Assembly: GCF_040253635.1 (NCBI RefSeq)
Contig: NZ_JBEJGX010000003.1
Location: 5,295,501 to 5,359,500, forward strand
Length of the DNA stretch: 64,000 nucleotides
Direction: 5' to 3'
DNA from: Streptomyces sp. Edi2
GTDB taxonomy: Bacteria > Actinomycetota > Actinomycetes > Streptomycetales > Streptomycetaceae
The stretch's first letter is position 1. The number at the start of each line of letters is the position of its first letter. Positions 9,341 through 18,413 of the stretch are shown here, piece by piece. The position numbers and the translations under genes were made by a program. Below the pieces are notes generated by a model. It made no database searches and was not told where the DNA came from. It was given only the letters and a program-made list of their open reading frames with translations.

Positions 9341-10696
9341 GTGATGCGGCCGACGGGTACGGACGAGGTGGCCGGCCGGGCCTCGGGGCGCACCGCCATC
9401 GAGGCGGTCGGCCTCGGCAGGCGCCACCGCCGCCGCTGGGCCCTGCGGGACTGCACCTTCCGGCTGCCGGCCGGCCGTATCTGTGCACTGGTCGGGCCCA
9501 GCGGCGCCGGAAAGAGCACCCTGCTCTCGCTCGTCTCCGGCCTGACCCGCCCCAGCGAAGGGAGCGTACGGATCGGCGGCGGGGTCGGTGACCGGATCGG
9601 TGACCGAATCGACGACCGGATCGGTGGCGGGGTCCCGGACGGCGCCCCCGTCCGCGGCCGGATCGCCCATGTCACCCAGGGCAGGCCCCTCTATCCGCGG
9701 CTGACGGTCGCCGAGACACTGCGGATGGGCCGCGCGCTCAACCCCGGCCGCTGGAACGGGTCGTGCGCCGAACGGATCGTCCGGGAGGGCGGGATGCCCC
9801 TCGACGCCCGGGTCGGCACCCTCTCCGGCGGGCAGCGCACCCGCCTCGGGCTTGCTCTGGCCTTCGCCAGGAGCCCTGAACTCCTGCTTCTCGACGAGCC
9901 GTTGGCGGGGCTCGACCCGATCGCCCGGTACCGGTTCACCGCGCTGCTGCTGGCCCAGGCCGCCGAGCACGGCACCACCGTCGTGCTGTCGTCGGACCTG
10001 CTCGCCGAGCTCGACGGGGTCTGTGACCACCTGCTGGTACTGGGCGGTGGCCGGGTGCGGCTCGCGGGCGCGGTCGATGACGTCATCGGGGCGCACGCCC
10101 TGGTGATGGGGGCGCACCGGGACGGGGCGCTGCCACCCGCGATCGCGGCGCACACGATCGTCGAGACGCAGGTGTCAGGGCGTCACTTCACCGCCGTCGT
10201 ACGGCGGAAGGGCCCGGTCGCCGCCGGGCCCTGGGAGACCGCGGACCCGTCCCTGGAGGAACTTCTGCTTGCCTATCTGCGCGCGTCCGATGCGCCCCAC
10301 GCGCCCCATGAGCCCGACGCGCCCGCGCTGATTGAGGCGAGCCCGGAGCCGGTCTCGGCAGGGTGGCGCCGCCGGCCCGGCAACAGGCCGGGGATCCCCG
10401 GTCTGCCGCGCAACGGACCGCCCGGCCCGGCAGGCCGTACGGGCGGACGGGAAAGCCCGTCGAGGGGATGGGGCAGCCTGCCGGGCGGACGGAGCAGCCC
10501 GCCGAGCGGATGGGCCAGCCTGCCGGGCGGATGGGAAAACCCGCCGGACGGACGGAACAGCCCACCGGACGGACAGAACAGCCCATCGGGCGGACGGAAC
10601 AGCCCTCCAAGCGGATGGGAAAGCCCGCCGGCCGGCGCGGCGGCCACACGGGGCACACGGTACGACCACCACAGCGGCAAGGGAGCGGCAGCATGA
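9341..10696 (+). CDS. ABC transporter ATP-binding protein with a repetitive Gly/Pro/Ser tail
   Basis: 451 residues from GTG 9341 (ribosome site AGGGGGA). The ATPase core has Walker A GPSGAGKST, signature LSGGQRTRL, Walker B LLLLDEPLAGLD and switch SSD. Between Walker A and the Q-loop is a short repeat insertion (GDRIGDRIDDRIGGG). About 130 residues after the core form a low-complexity tail of GGRNSPPSGW-like units (DNA 10430-10630), unusual for this family. With the overlapping permease it forms a two-gene exporter of the ABC-2/antibiotic-resistance type. The substrate is unknown. Confidence 0.9.
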   Translation: MMRPTGTDEVAGRASGRTAIEAVGLGRRHRRRWALRDCTFRLPAGRICALVGPSGAGKSTLLSLVSGLTRPSEGSVRIGGGVGDRIGDRIDDRIGGGVPDGAPVRGRIAHVTQGRPLYPRLTVAETLRMGRALNPGRWNGSCAERIVREGGMPLDARVGTLSGGQRTRLGLALAFARSPELLLLDEPLAGLDPIARYRFTALLLAQAAEHGTTVVLSSDLLAELDGVCDHLLVLGGGRVRLAGAVDDVIGAHALVMGAHRDGALPPAIAAHTIVETQVSGRHFTAVVRRKGPVAAGPWETADPSLEELLLAYLRASDAPHAPHEPDAPALIEASPEPVSAGWRRRPGNRPGIPGLPRNGPPGPAGRTGGRESPSRGWGSLPGGRSSPPSGWASLPGGWENPPDGRNSPPDGQNSPSGGRNSPPSGWESPPAGAAATRGTRYDHHSGKGAAA

Positions 10697-11733
10697 CCAC
10701 TACGGCACACCCCGGTACGAAGGGGCGCGGCACAGCGGGCGATCCGGGCGGGACCCGGGAGGCGGGGCTTGCACCGCTGCGCGGTCTCGTCTGGCTGGTG
10801 TGGCGCCAGCACCGGCTGGTCCTCGGCGTGCTGCTGGCCGCGGCAGTCGCAGGCGCGGTCTGGTGCGCGGTGCTGCGCGGCCAGATGGCCGGATTCATCG
10901 ACGCCCACCACATCGCCGGCTGCTCGCAGATCTCCCTCGATCCGCGCTGCGAGCACACCCAGGAGGCGGTCACCACCTTCCGCGACACCTACGGCTCGCC
11001 CCTACGGCTCGTCGAAGTGGGCCTGGTGCTGCTGCCCGTCCTGGTCGGGCTGTTCCTCGGCGCCCCGCTGATCGCGCGCGAGCTGGAGGCCGGTACCCAC
11101 AAGCTCGTCCTGACCCAGTCGGTCGGCCCGCTGCGCTGGCTGGCGGCGAAGATCTGCTTGCCCGCGCTGGTCGTCCTGACCGCCGCCACGGGGCTCTCGC
11201 TGGCCTACGGCTGGCTCTGGCAGGTCGCCGGGAACGAGGTCTCCGGCTTCTACTGGTACTCGACCCTCGGTTTCCACTCGCTCGGCCCGGTGCCGGTCGC
11301 CTACTCCCTGCTGGCCCTGGCGGTCGGCACACTGGCCGGTCTGCTGCTGCGCCGTACGGTGCTGTCGATGGGCGTCACGCTCGCCGCCGTCGTGGCGCTG
11401 CAGGTGGCACTGGCCCAGCTCAGGCCCTATCTGCTGCCGGCCGTGACGACGAAGTTCCCGCAGAACCGCCCCGCCCAGCTGCCGGACGACGACTGGCTCG
11501 TCGGGCAGGGCAACTACACCCGCTCCGGCGCCCGGCTGTCCGACGCCCCGTGCGATCCCTCCCCCGGCTACGACGCCTGTCTGCGGCAGCACGATGTGGC
11601 CGGCCAGTACATGGAGCACCACCCGGCGTCGCACCACTGGCCGCTGGCGTGGATCGAGGCCGGGATCGTGCTGGCGGTGGCGGCGGTGCTGACCGTGATC
11701 GCCTTCCGGGTGATGCGGCGCCGGCACGGCTGA
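10693..11733 (+). CDS. ABC transporter permease
   Basis: 346 residues from ATG 10693, overlapping the ATPase stop by four bases (ATGA). About six membrane helices are visible, starting LVLGVLLAAAVAGAVWCAVL and ending LAWIEAGIVLAVAAVLTVIAF. A conserved cytoplasmic loop reads GAPLIARELEAGTHKLVLTQSV, typical of ABC-2-type permeases that pair with a single ATPase. Two long extracytoplasmic loops hold several cysteines (CSQISLDPRCEH, APCDPSPGYDACLRQ). It completes the exporter begun by the preceding gene. Confidence 0.9.
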   Translation: MTTTAHPGTKGRGTAGDPGGTREAGLAPLRGLVWLVWRQHRLVLGVLLAAAVAGAVWCAVLRGQMAGFIDAHHIAGCSQISLDPRCEHTQEAVTTFRDTYGSPLRLVEVGLVLLPVLVGLFLGAPLIARELEAGTHKLVLTQSVGPLRWLAAKICLPALVVLTAATGLSLAYGWLWQVAGNEVSGFYWYSTLGFHSLGPVPVAYSLLALAVGTLAGLLLRRTVLSMGVTLAAVVALQVALAQLRPYLLPAVTTKFPQNRPAQLPDDDWLVGQGNYTRSGARLSDAPCDPSPGYDACLRQHDVAGQYMEHHPASHHWPLAWIEAGIVLAVAAVLTVIAFRVMRRRHG

Positions 11734-12185
11734 GACCGGGGGGCCGCAGGGCGGGGGCGGGACGGGGCGCAGCGGCTCTTGTCCCGGCGGCCCCGGCCGC
11801 ACCCGCCCCGCCCCACCCCGCAACCCGAAAGACACCATGCGTGTGACAAAGGCGGCCCCGGGGGAGGCACAGAAGCACGCACCCCGGCGAGGGCCCCCGG
11901 GCCCGGGCTCCGGGCCGTACCGCCACAGGAGCCCGCCCGGCCGCGGCTCGGGGTACCGCGGCCGCAGGGGCTCTCCCCAACGCCCCCCAGCCGCCCCGGA
12001 TATCGCCGGGCAGTAGCACCCCGCTTGCCTGGCCGCCATATCCGCGTTACCGGCGATTCAATATCGCTTGCGAGCATCGGTGAATGCAGCCCGCTGTGCC
12101 GAACGGCCCCCACCCGAGGCTCCATCTCGCGCCGCCGCCTCCGTCTGACGCGCCTGGAACCCCCCGGACGCGGAAGAATAGGTTC
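11734..12185. other. 452-base intergenic region upstream of ppk
   Basis: No gene that I can support. The first half is GC-rich with short inverted repeats, probably terminating the permease transcript. The part from about 12035 is less GC-rich (GATTCAATATCGCTTG) and is the likely ppk promoter region. I looked for 11-base PHO-box repeats here and saw only weak matches (GTTACCG at about 12046 and GGTGAAT at about 12079). Confidence 0.5.
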
Positions 12186-14468
12186 ATGAACCAGCAGCCC
12201 AGCGCTCAGGCACAGGCCCAGCCCGAGGTGCCCACCCCGCAGCCCCCGCGGGCCGCGGCGCCCTCGGCCCAGCCTTCCGTGGGTTCTATCGCCGCGCACC
12301 GCCCGCAGGCGGTCCGGGGCACGGTGCCCGGCCTGGAGCCCGACCTGGACGCCGATCCCGATGCGTACGAGGACGAGGGCGTGGTCGGTGCGGACGGCGA
12401 GGAGCTGCCCAGCGGACGCTTCCTGGACCGTGAGCGCAGCTGGCTGGCCTTCAATGAGCGGGTGCTCGAACTGGCCGAGGACCCGGCCACCCCTCTCCTC
12501 GAACGGGCTAACTTCCTGGCGATTTTCGCCAGCAATCTGGACGAGTTCTTCATGGTCAGGGTGGCCGGACTCAAACGACGGATAGCCACCGGCGTCGCCA
12601 CCCGCTCCGCGTCCGGACTCCAGCCCCGCGAGGTGCTGGACCTGATCTGGACCCGCTCGCGCGAACTCATGGCCCGGCACGCCGCCTGCTTCCAGCAGGA
12701 CATCAACCCCGAGCTCGCCGACCAGGGCATTCATCTGATCCGCTGGCCCGAGCTGACCGAGAAGGAACAGGCCCGCCTGTTCACCCTCTTCCGCCAGCAG
12801 ATCTTCCCGGTGCTCACCCCCCTGGCGGTGGACCCGGCGCACCCCTTCCCGTACATCTCCGGCCTCTCGTTGAACCTGGCCGTCGTCGTACGCAACCCGG
12901 TCAGCGGCCACGACCACTTCGCCCGGGTCAAGGTGCCACCGCTGCTCTCCCGCTTCCTGGAGGCCTCCCCGCAGCGCTACGTCCCCATCGAGGACGTCAT
13001 CGCCGCCCACCTGGAGGAGCTGTTCCCCGGCATGGAGGTGCGGGCGCACCACATGTTCCGGGTGACCCGCAACGAAGACCTGGAGGTCGAGGAGGACGAC
13101 GCCGAGAACCTTCTCCAGGCCCTGGAGAAGGAGCTGATGCGGCGCCGCTTCGGGCCGCCGGTCCGCCTGGAGGTCGAGGAGTCCATCGACCCGGCCGTGC
13201 TCGATCTGCTCGTCCAGGAGCTGAAGATCTCCGATGCCGAGGTCTATCCGCTGCCCGGCCCGCTGGACCTGACCGGCCTCTTCGGCATCGGCGCGCTGGA
13301 CCGGCCCGAGCTCAAGTACCCCAAGTTCGTCGCCGGCACGCACCGTGACCTCGCCGAGGTGGAGTCCGCCTCCGCCCCGGACATCTTCGCCGCCCTGCGC
13401 GCCCGCGACGTCCTGCTCCACCACCCGTACGACTCCTTCTCCACCTCCGTGCAGGCGTTCCTGGAGCAGGCCGCCGCCGACCCGGACGTCCTCGCCATCA
13501 AGCAGACGCTCTACCGCACCTCCGGCGACTCACCGATCGTGGACGCCCTGATCGACGCCGCGGAGTCCGGCAAGCAGGTCCTCGTCCTCGTCGAGATCAA
13601 GGCGCGCTTCGACGAGCAGGCCAACATAAAGTGGGCGCGCAAGCTGGAGGAGTCCGGCTGCCATGTCGTCTACGGGCTGGTCGGGCTCAAGACGCACTCC
13701 AAGCTCTCGCTCGTGGTCCGCCAGGAAGGCGAGATGCTGCGCCGCTACTCCCATGTGGGGACCGGCAACTACCACCCCAAGACGGCCCGGCTCTACGAGG
13801 ACCTGGGCCTGCTGACCGCCGACCCGCAGGTCGGCGCCGACCTCTCCGACCTCTTCAACCGGCTCTCCGGCTACTCCCGCCGCGAGACCTACCGCCGTCT
13901 CCTGGTCGCCCCCAAGTCCCTGCGGGACGGCCTGGTGCAGCGCATCAACAAGGAGATCGCGAGCCAGCGGGCGGGCGGTCCCGCCTACGTCCGCATCAAG
14001 GTCAACTCGATGGTCGACGAGGCCGTCATCGACGCGCTCTACCGCGCCTCCCAGGCCGGCGTCCCGGTCGACATCTGGGTACGCGGCATCTGCGCGCTGC
14101 GCCCGGGAGTCACCGGCCTGAGCGAGAACATCCGCGTCCGCAGCATCCTCGGCCGCTTCCTGGAGCACTCCCGGGTCTTCATCTTCGGCAACGGCGGCGA
14201 GCCCGAAGTGTGGCTGGGCAGCGCCGACATGATGCACCGCAACCTCGACCGCCGGATCGAGGCGCTGGTACGGGTCACCGACCCGGCGCACCGCGCCTCC
14301 CTCAACCGGATGCTGGAGACGGGGATGTCGGACACCACGTCCTCCTGGCACCTGGACCAGGACGGCGACTGGACCCGGCATGCGGCGGACGCGGACGGCG
14401 CGCCGCTGCGCAACATTCAGGAAATGCTCATCGACGCCCGGAGGCGCCGGCGTGGCCCAGCGACATGA
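12186..14468 (+). CDS. ppk: Polyphosphate kinase 1
   Basis: 760 residues from ATG 12186. PPK1 reversibly polymerises the gamma-phosphate of ATP into polyphosphate; in Streptomyces it mainly regenerates nucleotide and is tied to phosphate control. After an Ala/Pro/Gln-rich N-terminus of about 75 residues, the PPK_N domain begins at [16 protein letters not shown]. The catalytic region around residues 515-530 has [19 protein letters not shown], including the autophosphorylated histidine, and [10 protein letters not shown] follows near the end. The next gene starts inside its 3' end, so ppk, the CHAD gene and probably the NUDIX gene form one operon. Confidence 0.96.
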   Translation: MNQQPSAQAQAQPEVPTPQPPRAAAPSAQPSVGSIAAHRPQAVRGTVPGLEPDLDADPDAYEDEGVVGADGEELPSGRFLDRERSWLAFNERVLELAEDPATPLLERANFLAIFASNLDEFFMVRVAGLKRRIATGVATRSASGLQPREVLDLIWTRSRELMARHAACFQQDINPELADQGIHLIRWPELTEKEQARLFTLFRQQIFPVLTPLAVDPAHPFPYISGLSLNLAVVVRNPVSGHDHFARVKVPPLLSRFLEASPQRYVPIEDVIAAHLEELFPGMEVRAHHMFRVTRNEDLEVEEDDAENLLQALEKELMRRRFGPPVRLEVEESIDPAVLDLLVQELKISDAEVYPLPGPLDLTGLFGIGALDRPELKYPKFVAGTHRDLAEVESASAPDIFAALRARDVLLHHPYDSFSTSVQAFLEQAAADPDVLAIKQTLYRTSGDSPIVDALIDAAESGKQVLVLVEIKARFDEQANIKWARKLEESGCHVVYGLVGLKTHSKLSLVVRQEGEMLRRYSHVGTGNYHPKTARLYEDLGLLTADPQVGADLSDLFNRLSGYSRRETYRRLLVAPKSLRDGLVQRINKEIASQRAGGPAYVRIKVNSMVDEAVIDALYRASQAGVPVDIWVRGICALRPGVTGLSENIRVRSILGRFLEHSRVFIFGNGGEPEVWLGSADMMHRNLDRRIEALVRVTDPAHRASLNRMLETGMSDTTSSWHLDQDGDWTRHAADADGAPLRNIQEMLIDARRRRRGPAT

Positions 14469-15945
14469 CCAGCCGACCGGAGGGCCCACGGGTCTTATCG
14501 GCACCGGATACGAGCCCGGCGGAGCGCCCGGAGCCCGTTCGGCAGTGGTGGACGGCCCGTACCCAGGAGTGGACGGCCGGTACCCAGGAGCCGACGGCAC
14601 ACCACGGCCGGACGACGCCACCCGCGGCCGGGACGGCGCCGTGTACCGGCCGCTGATGACCCACGACTTCGCCGGCGACTCCGCCCGTGACTCGGACCAT
14701 AACTCCGCCCACAACTCCGCAGCTGACGGCCCGGGCACGGGCACTGGTCCCGGAATTGACCTCAGCCCCGTCCTCGCCGCCCGCACGGCCGAGGAGGTTC
14801 TGGCCGGCTATCTGCACCAGCAGTCGGCGGAATTCCTGCGCAGCCTGCGCCTGCACCGGGAGAGCGGTTCGGACGCGGAGGGCGCCGGCGAGGCCGCCCG
14901 TCAGCTGCGCCGCGCCGCCCGCCGGATCAGCGCCACCCTGCACACCTTCCGCCCGCTGACCGAGGAGGTCTGGGCCGACCAGCTCACCGCCGAACTGGGC
15001 TGGCTGTCCGGCGCACTGGCCCGCGAACAGGCCTGCGCCGCGCGCCGCGAGCGGCTGATGACGGCCCTGCAGCGGCTTACGGGCCGCTCCGAGCGGAACG
15101 ACCGCGCCGACCGGAATGAGCGCGCCGATCGCCAGGGCCGGCCGGACCGCGGCAGACGGGGAGACCGCACGACGGCGGGCACCGCTACGGGCGCCGCCAG
15201 GGGAACCGCCAAGGGGCCCGCCACCGGTCCCGCTACGGGCCCCGCCGCCTTGACCGCCACGTCGTCCGCAACTCCCGCCACAACTTCCGCCGCAGCCTCC
15301 GCCACAACTTCCGCCACCGACCCGGATCCAGACGGCGCCCTGGCGGCCGGAGCGGCGCGGGCCGGAGCCCTGCTGGACCGCCAGCTCACCCTCGCCCGCA
15401 CCCGCGCCCACACCGCCGCGCTGCAGGCCCTGGGCTCCTCCCGCTTCCACGCCGTCGCCGACTCGGTGGCGGTACTGGCCTCCGAGGCGCCGCTCGCCCG
15501 TAAGACCACCGAGCTGACCGCCGCCGAGGCGCTGCCACCGCTCGCCGAGCAGGCCCACCGCCGGCTCGCGGAGGCGGTCGCCGCACTGCCGCTGTCCCGC
15601 ACCGGATACCCGTACAACGCCGCCGCGCTCGCCGCCGACCAGCGCCAGGACGCACCCTGGCACCAGGTCCGGCTGCTGGTGCGACTGAGCCGCTACGCCC
15701 GGGAGGTGCTTGCGCCGGAGTACGCCGACTTCCGGCTGGCGGAGGCCGGCGGGGCGCTGGAGTGGCACCGCGACGCCGCGGAGGCGGCCGCCGCGGCCGC
15801 CGCAGCAGCCCGTACTCCCCGGATCGCCCCGGCCACTGCCTACGCCCTCGGGGTGCTGCACGCCGACCAGCGCCACGAGGTGGAGGCGGCCCGCTTCGCC
15901 TTCGGCCGCGTGTGGCTGCCGCGCACGCCGGAGCGGACGAGCTGA
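14452..15945 (+). CDS. CHAD domain protein (polyphosphate binding)
   Basis: 497 residues from GTG 14452, with GGAGG about seven bases before it and 17 bases of overlap with ppk. A disordered N-terminus is followed by two histidine/arginine-rich helical repeats, the CHAD fold, which binds polyphosphate. The first contains [17 protein letters not shown] and the second [10 protein letters not shown]. Between them is a hydrophilic linker (about residues 200-300) with repeated Ala/Thr units. The close link to ppk supports a role in polyphosphate binding or storage. No CYTH domain is fused. Confidence 0.87.
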   Translation: MAQRHDQPTGGPTGLIGTGYEPGGAPGARSAVVDGPYPGVDGRYPGADGTPRPDDATRGRDGAVYRPLMTHDFAGDSARDSDHNSAHNSAADGPGTGTGPGIDLSPVLAARTAEEVLAGYLHQQSAEFLRSLRLHRESGSDAEGAGEAARQLRRAARRISATLHTFRPLTEEVWADQLTAELGWLSGALAREQACAARRERLMTALQRLTGRSERNDRADRNERADRQGRPDRGRRGDRTTAGTATGAARGTAKGPATGPATGPAALTATSSATPATTSAAASATTSATDPDPDGALAAGAARAGALLDRQLTLARTRAHTAALQALGSSRFHAVADSVAVLASEAPLARKTTELTAAEALPPLAEQAHRRLAEAVAALPLSRTGYPYNAAALAADQRQDAPWHQVRLLVRLSRYAREVLAPEYADFRLAEAGGALEWHRDAAEAAAAAAAAARTPRIAPATAYALGVLHADQRHEVEAARFAFGRVWLPRTPERTS

Positions 15946-16054
15946 GACCGGAGGAGCGGACTGAGGACACGGAGGAAAGCGCAGAGGAAGCGGAGGAAAG
16001 CGCAGAGGACACGAAGTTGTCGGAAGGTGTGGCAGACGGGAGAGGAGCGATGAT

Positions 16055-16474
16055 GTGACGGTGCCCCTGAAGCCAATTCGAGCGGCGGGATGCGTCCTGT
16101 GGCGCCGCGCGGCGTCCGAGGACGGACTGGAGATCGCGCTCGTCCACCGCCCCAAATACGACGACTGGTCCCACCCCAAAGGCAAGCTGAAGCGTGGCGA
16201 GGACGCGCTGGCCGGCGCGGTGCGCGAGGTGGCGGAGGAGACCGGCATGGACTGCCGCCCCGGAGCCCCCCTGCCCACCTCGTTCTACCTGGCAGGCGGC
16301 CGTCCCAAGCAGGTCCGCTACTGGGCGGCAGAAGCGGTCGCCGGAGCCTTCACCCCGAACAGCGAGGTCGACCGCATGGTCTGGCTCTCGCCCACCGACG
16401 CCCGCCTCCGCCTGACCCAGGAACGCGACCGCCCCCTGGTGGACGCCTTGCTCGCGGCGCTGCATCTGGCGTGA
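16055..16474 (+). CDS. NUDIX hydrolase
   Basis: 139 residues from GTG 16055 (AGGAG upstream). A complete NUDIX box is present, GKLKRGEDALAGAVREVAEE then TGM, matching Gx5Ex7REUxEExGU. The start AAGCVLWRR and HRPKYDDWSHPKGK resemble the N-terminal domain of mycobacterial MutT1, but the C-terminal histidine-phosphatase domain of MutT1 is missing. It may hydrolyse oxidised nucleotides or diadenosine polyphosphates. It follows ppk and the CHAD gene. Confidence 0.9.
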   Translation: MTVPLKPIRAAGCVLWRRAASEDGLEIALVHRPKYDDWSHPKGKLKRGEDALAGAVREVAEETGMDCRPGAPLPTSFYLAGGRPKQVRYWAAEAVAGAFTPNSEVDRMVWLSPTDARLRLTQERDRPLVDALLAALHLA

Positions 16475-16526
16475 TGCCTGGCCCGGAGCCCCAGCCTCCT
16501 GGACGGCCTCGCTCCTGAGGCGTGAC

Positions 16527-16570
16527 GAGGGCCCTTCCCCCGATACGCGGGGACACGGGGGAGGGCCCTC
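16527..16570. terminator. Bidirectional hairpin terminator
   Basis: Inverted repeat 16527-16542 with 16556-16570 (one bulged base, loop of about 13). It separates the NUDIX gene from the convergent DUF397 gene and marks the edge between the polyphosphate block and the accessory region. Confidence 0.8.
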
Positions 16571-16588
16571 GGTTTCGGGTGTACGGGA

Positions 16589-16786
16589 TCAGACGGACTG
16601 CTCCTTGGCGTACGCCACGAAGTGAGCCCACTGCGGGGCCGGGAAGAGGAGCGCAGGCCCCTGAGGGTTCTTGCTGTCACGGACCAGGAACTCGCCGGTG
16701 GCCGCCGCGTGCTCCGGTGCCCACTCGATGCACTGTCCGCCGTTGTTGCTGTACGAGGATTTGATCCATCGGAGGGATTCGGTCAC
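16589..16786 (-). CDS. DUF397 domain protein
   Basis: 65 residues starting MTESLRWIKSSYSNNGG, followed by CIEWA and VRDSKNPQGPALLFPAPQW, all diagnostic of DUF397. These small proteins are partners of Scr1-like XRE regulators in streptomycetes and can relieve their repression. Its GTG start overlaps the stop of the XRE gene (GTGA), so the pair is translationally coupled. No other domain is present. Confidence 0.93.
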   Translation of the reverse strand: MTESLRWIKSSYSNNGGQCIEWAPEHAAATGEFLVRDSKNPQGPALLFPAPQWAHFVAYAKEQSV

Positions 16787-17619
16787 GGGGTGCCCTTTCG
16801 CAACTCATTGATCATGGCTACGGTCGCCGCCTGCGAGCGGGCGTCGGCCTGTAGCTGATGGTAGGCCGTCAGTATGGGCAGCACCGAGGTGCTTTCCCGC
16901 TCCAGATGGCCCCGTTGGGCGGACTCGGCGTACGACATGAGCGAGCGATCCGGCAGCGTCAGCACGGTGATGGGCAGATCGAACGGCCGGTGCTCGCCCA
17001 TGCCGAACGGGGCGACATGGAGCACCGTGTTCGGCAGCTCGGCGAACTCGACCAGCCGCGCCAACTGGGCGTCCATGACGGCGGATCCGCCGATGGGCCG
17101 GCGGATGCAGCTCTCGTCCAGCACCACGAACACCAGCGGCGGGGGCGTACGGACCAGCGCCGCTTGCCGTTCCGCCACGAGCGACACCCGCTCGTGCGCT
17201 TGCTCGGGCGTGATTGCTCCGCGTTTGACGGCGCTGCCGGCGAGCACGGAGGCGTATTCCGGGGTCTGGAGCAAGCCAGGAATGATGCCCACTTCGTACA
17301 GCCGGATTTCCGCCGCTCGGCCCTCGTGGCCGAGGTACTCCGGGAAGCCCTCCAGCAGGCTGCCCTGCCGGATCTCGCGCCACTGACGTTCGAAAGTGTC
17401 CACAGTGCCTTCGGTGCCGAACGCGCGGTCCGCGCTGCGCGAAAAGCGCAAAGTCGGGGGCTTCCGACCAGTTTCGACAGCGGACACGTGCGTACTGGAG
17501 TATCCCAGCCGCTCGGCAAGCTCATCTTGAGTCCAGCCACGCGCTTCTCGTGAGCTGCGTAAACGTGCCCCGAAGGCTTCCCGAGGGCTGCTCTCCGGCG
17601 TCAACTCCTTGCGATTCAA
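16783..17619 (-). CDS. XRE-family regulator with DUF5753 domain (Scr1-like)
   Basis: 278 residues, probably from TTG 17619 (MNRKELTPESSP), which matches the usual family start. The helix-turn-helix is at about residues 12-65 (GWTQDELAERLGYSSTHVSA, then ETGRKPPTLRF). The rest is DUF5753 with GLLQTPEYASVL, the sensor region typical of Scr1/BldB-partner regulators. It overlaps its DUF397 partner and faces a small-gene operon across a palindrome (17696-17711). It probably represses itself and the divergent genes. Confidence 0.9.
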   Translation of the reverse strand: MNRKELTPESSPREAFGARLRSSREARGWTQDELAERLGYSSTHVSAVETGRKPPTLRFSRSADRAFGTEGTVDTFERQWREIRQGSLLEGFPEYLGHEGRAAEIRLYEVGIIPGLLQTPEYASVLAGSAVKRGAITPEQAHERVSLVAERQAALVRTPPPLVFVVLDESCIRRPIGGSAVMDAQLARLVEFAELPNTVLHVAPFGMGEHRPFDLPITVLTLPDRSLMSYAESAQRGHLERESTSVLPILTAYHQLQADARSQAATVAMINELRKGTP

Positions 17620-17695
17620 GAGGCTTTCACCAACGCTTCCTCCCGTTCTGACAGGTTGAACGGCTTTTGACTCTAGGTCACGCTGAATCGCCCCG

Positions 17696-17711
17696 GTAGT
17701 GGAATCACTAC
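17696..17711. promoter_or_regulatory. Operator-like palindrome GTAGTG-N4-CACTAC
   Basis: Perfect 6-base arms around GAAT, midway between the divergent XRE gene (start 17619) and the small-gene operon (start 17727), 15 bases before the latter. The position suits an operator for the adjacent XRE regulator. Confidence 0.5.
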
Positions 17712-17726
17712 AGAGAGGAGCGGACG

Positions 17727-17936
17727 TTGGTTCGGAAGCACACTCCCCCTGATCCCCCCACTGCTCAGCACAGCAACGGCGCGGACGAACCGGCAGGTGT
17801 GGCTGCCGACGATCCGGAGCACGAGCGGGCCGCCGACAACGACAACGACAGCGAAGCCTTGACGCGCCTTCGCGCACGCATGCATCAGGACTACGCGCGG
17901 TGGCAGCAGTACGGGCCGCTGGGGCGGTCGCTGTGA
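17727..17936 (+). CDS. Small hypothetical protein (first gene of small operon)
   Basis: 69 residues from TTG 17727 with GAGAGGAG six bases before it. Acidic and Asn/Asp-rich in the middle (AADNDNDSE), with a basic helical C-terminus (ALTRLRARMHQDYARW). No recognised domain. The stop overlaps the next start (GTGA). It belongs to the run of overlapping small genes that leads into the ATP-grasp remnant and methyltransferase. Confidence 0.6.
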   Translation: MVRKHTPPDPPTAQHSNGADEPAGVAADDPEHERAADNDNDSEALTRLRARMHQDYARWQQYGPLGRSL

Positions 17937-18082
17937 ACTGTGACGAGTGCCGGACGTTGCGCGCCGAGCTGGCGGATGCCGAACGGAGCGGCGACAGGAC
18001 GAAGGCCGTTGACTGCCGCGTGTTGCTGCGGCGGCATCCCCGGCATGACGGAGTGCCGGTTGAGAGGAAGGGGGAGCAGTGA
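17933..18082 (+). CDS. Small hypothetical protein with CxxC
   Basis: 49 residues from GTG 17933, overlapping the previous stop by four bases and the next start by four bases. It begins MNCDECRTLRAELADAERSG, with one CxxC near the start, then a basic, Arg-rich C-terminus. Short helical proteins of this kind are common in XRE/DUF397 islands. Function unknown. Confidence 0.55.
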   Translation: MNCDECRTLRAELADAERSGDRTKAVDCRVLLRRHPRHDGVPVERKGEQ

Positions 18083-18315
18083 GTTCCCCGGACCTGGACA
18101 AGACTGCCGTTGCCCCCTTCGCCGGGACGGCATACGAGAACAGCCCCGAAGGGCCATGGACGTTGTACGGGGGCGCGCTGGACGTGAAGTCCGGCGTGGT
18201 CCACGTCCCCCGCCCCGGTGCCCTTGATCCGGACGACAGGCCTCTCCGCCATCGAGCTTCGGGAGCTTCGACCTCGCCGTGGACCAGGAGGGGGACTACT
18301 GGTGGCTGGAACTGA
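18079..18315 (+). CDS. Small hypothetical protein, possible remnant RiPP precursor
   Basis: 78 residues from GTG 18079, coupled to the previous gene by GTGA. The first 55 or so residues (with AYENSPEGPWTLYGG) have normal codon use. The last 20 or so are read out of frame over what is clearly ATP-grasp coding sequence, so the natural C-terminus has been lost or replaced at about 18215-18255. Its place just before the ATP-grasp remnant is where a graspetide precursor would lie, but the sequence does not show a clear core motif. Confidence 0.45.
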   Translation: MSSPDLDKTAVAPFAGTAYENSPEGPWTLYGGALDVKSGVVHVPRPGALDPDDRPLRHRASGASTSPWTRRGTTGGWN

Positions 18316-18413
18316 ATCCGAACGGTCAATGGGGGTGGCTGGAGGGACCGACCGGACTCGACATGTCCGCCGCATTCGCCGATCTGCTGACGCAAGGGAA
18401 AACCCATGACTGA
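18252..18413 (+). pseudogene. C-terminal remnant of ATP-grasp peptide maturase (TgmB-like)
   Basis: Reading the frame that ends at the TGA 18411-18413 gives about 50 residues containing FGSFDLAVDQEGDYWW, ELNPNGQWGWLE and TGLDMSAAFADLL. This is the metal-binding C-terminal end of the ATP-grasp ligases that make graspetides (E-x-NP-x-GQW). The N-terminal 250 or so residues are absent, and upstream DNA codes in another frame for a small protein, so this is a deletion remnant. It overlaps the methyltransferase start by 8 bases, as in intact maturase operons. Confidence 0.75.

Noticed and set aside
12046..12085. Possible PHO boxes upstream of ppk
   Set aside because: Only weak GTTACCG and GGTGAAT matches without 11-base phasing; not good enough to list as an operator.
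12181..12192. Perfect palindrome GGTTCATGAACC over the ppk start codon
   Set aside because: Too short and overlapping coding sequence; probably chance, although the half-site looks PHO-box-like.
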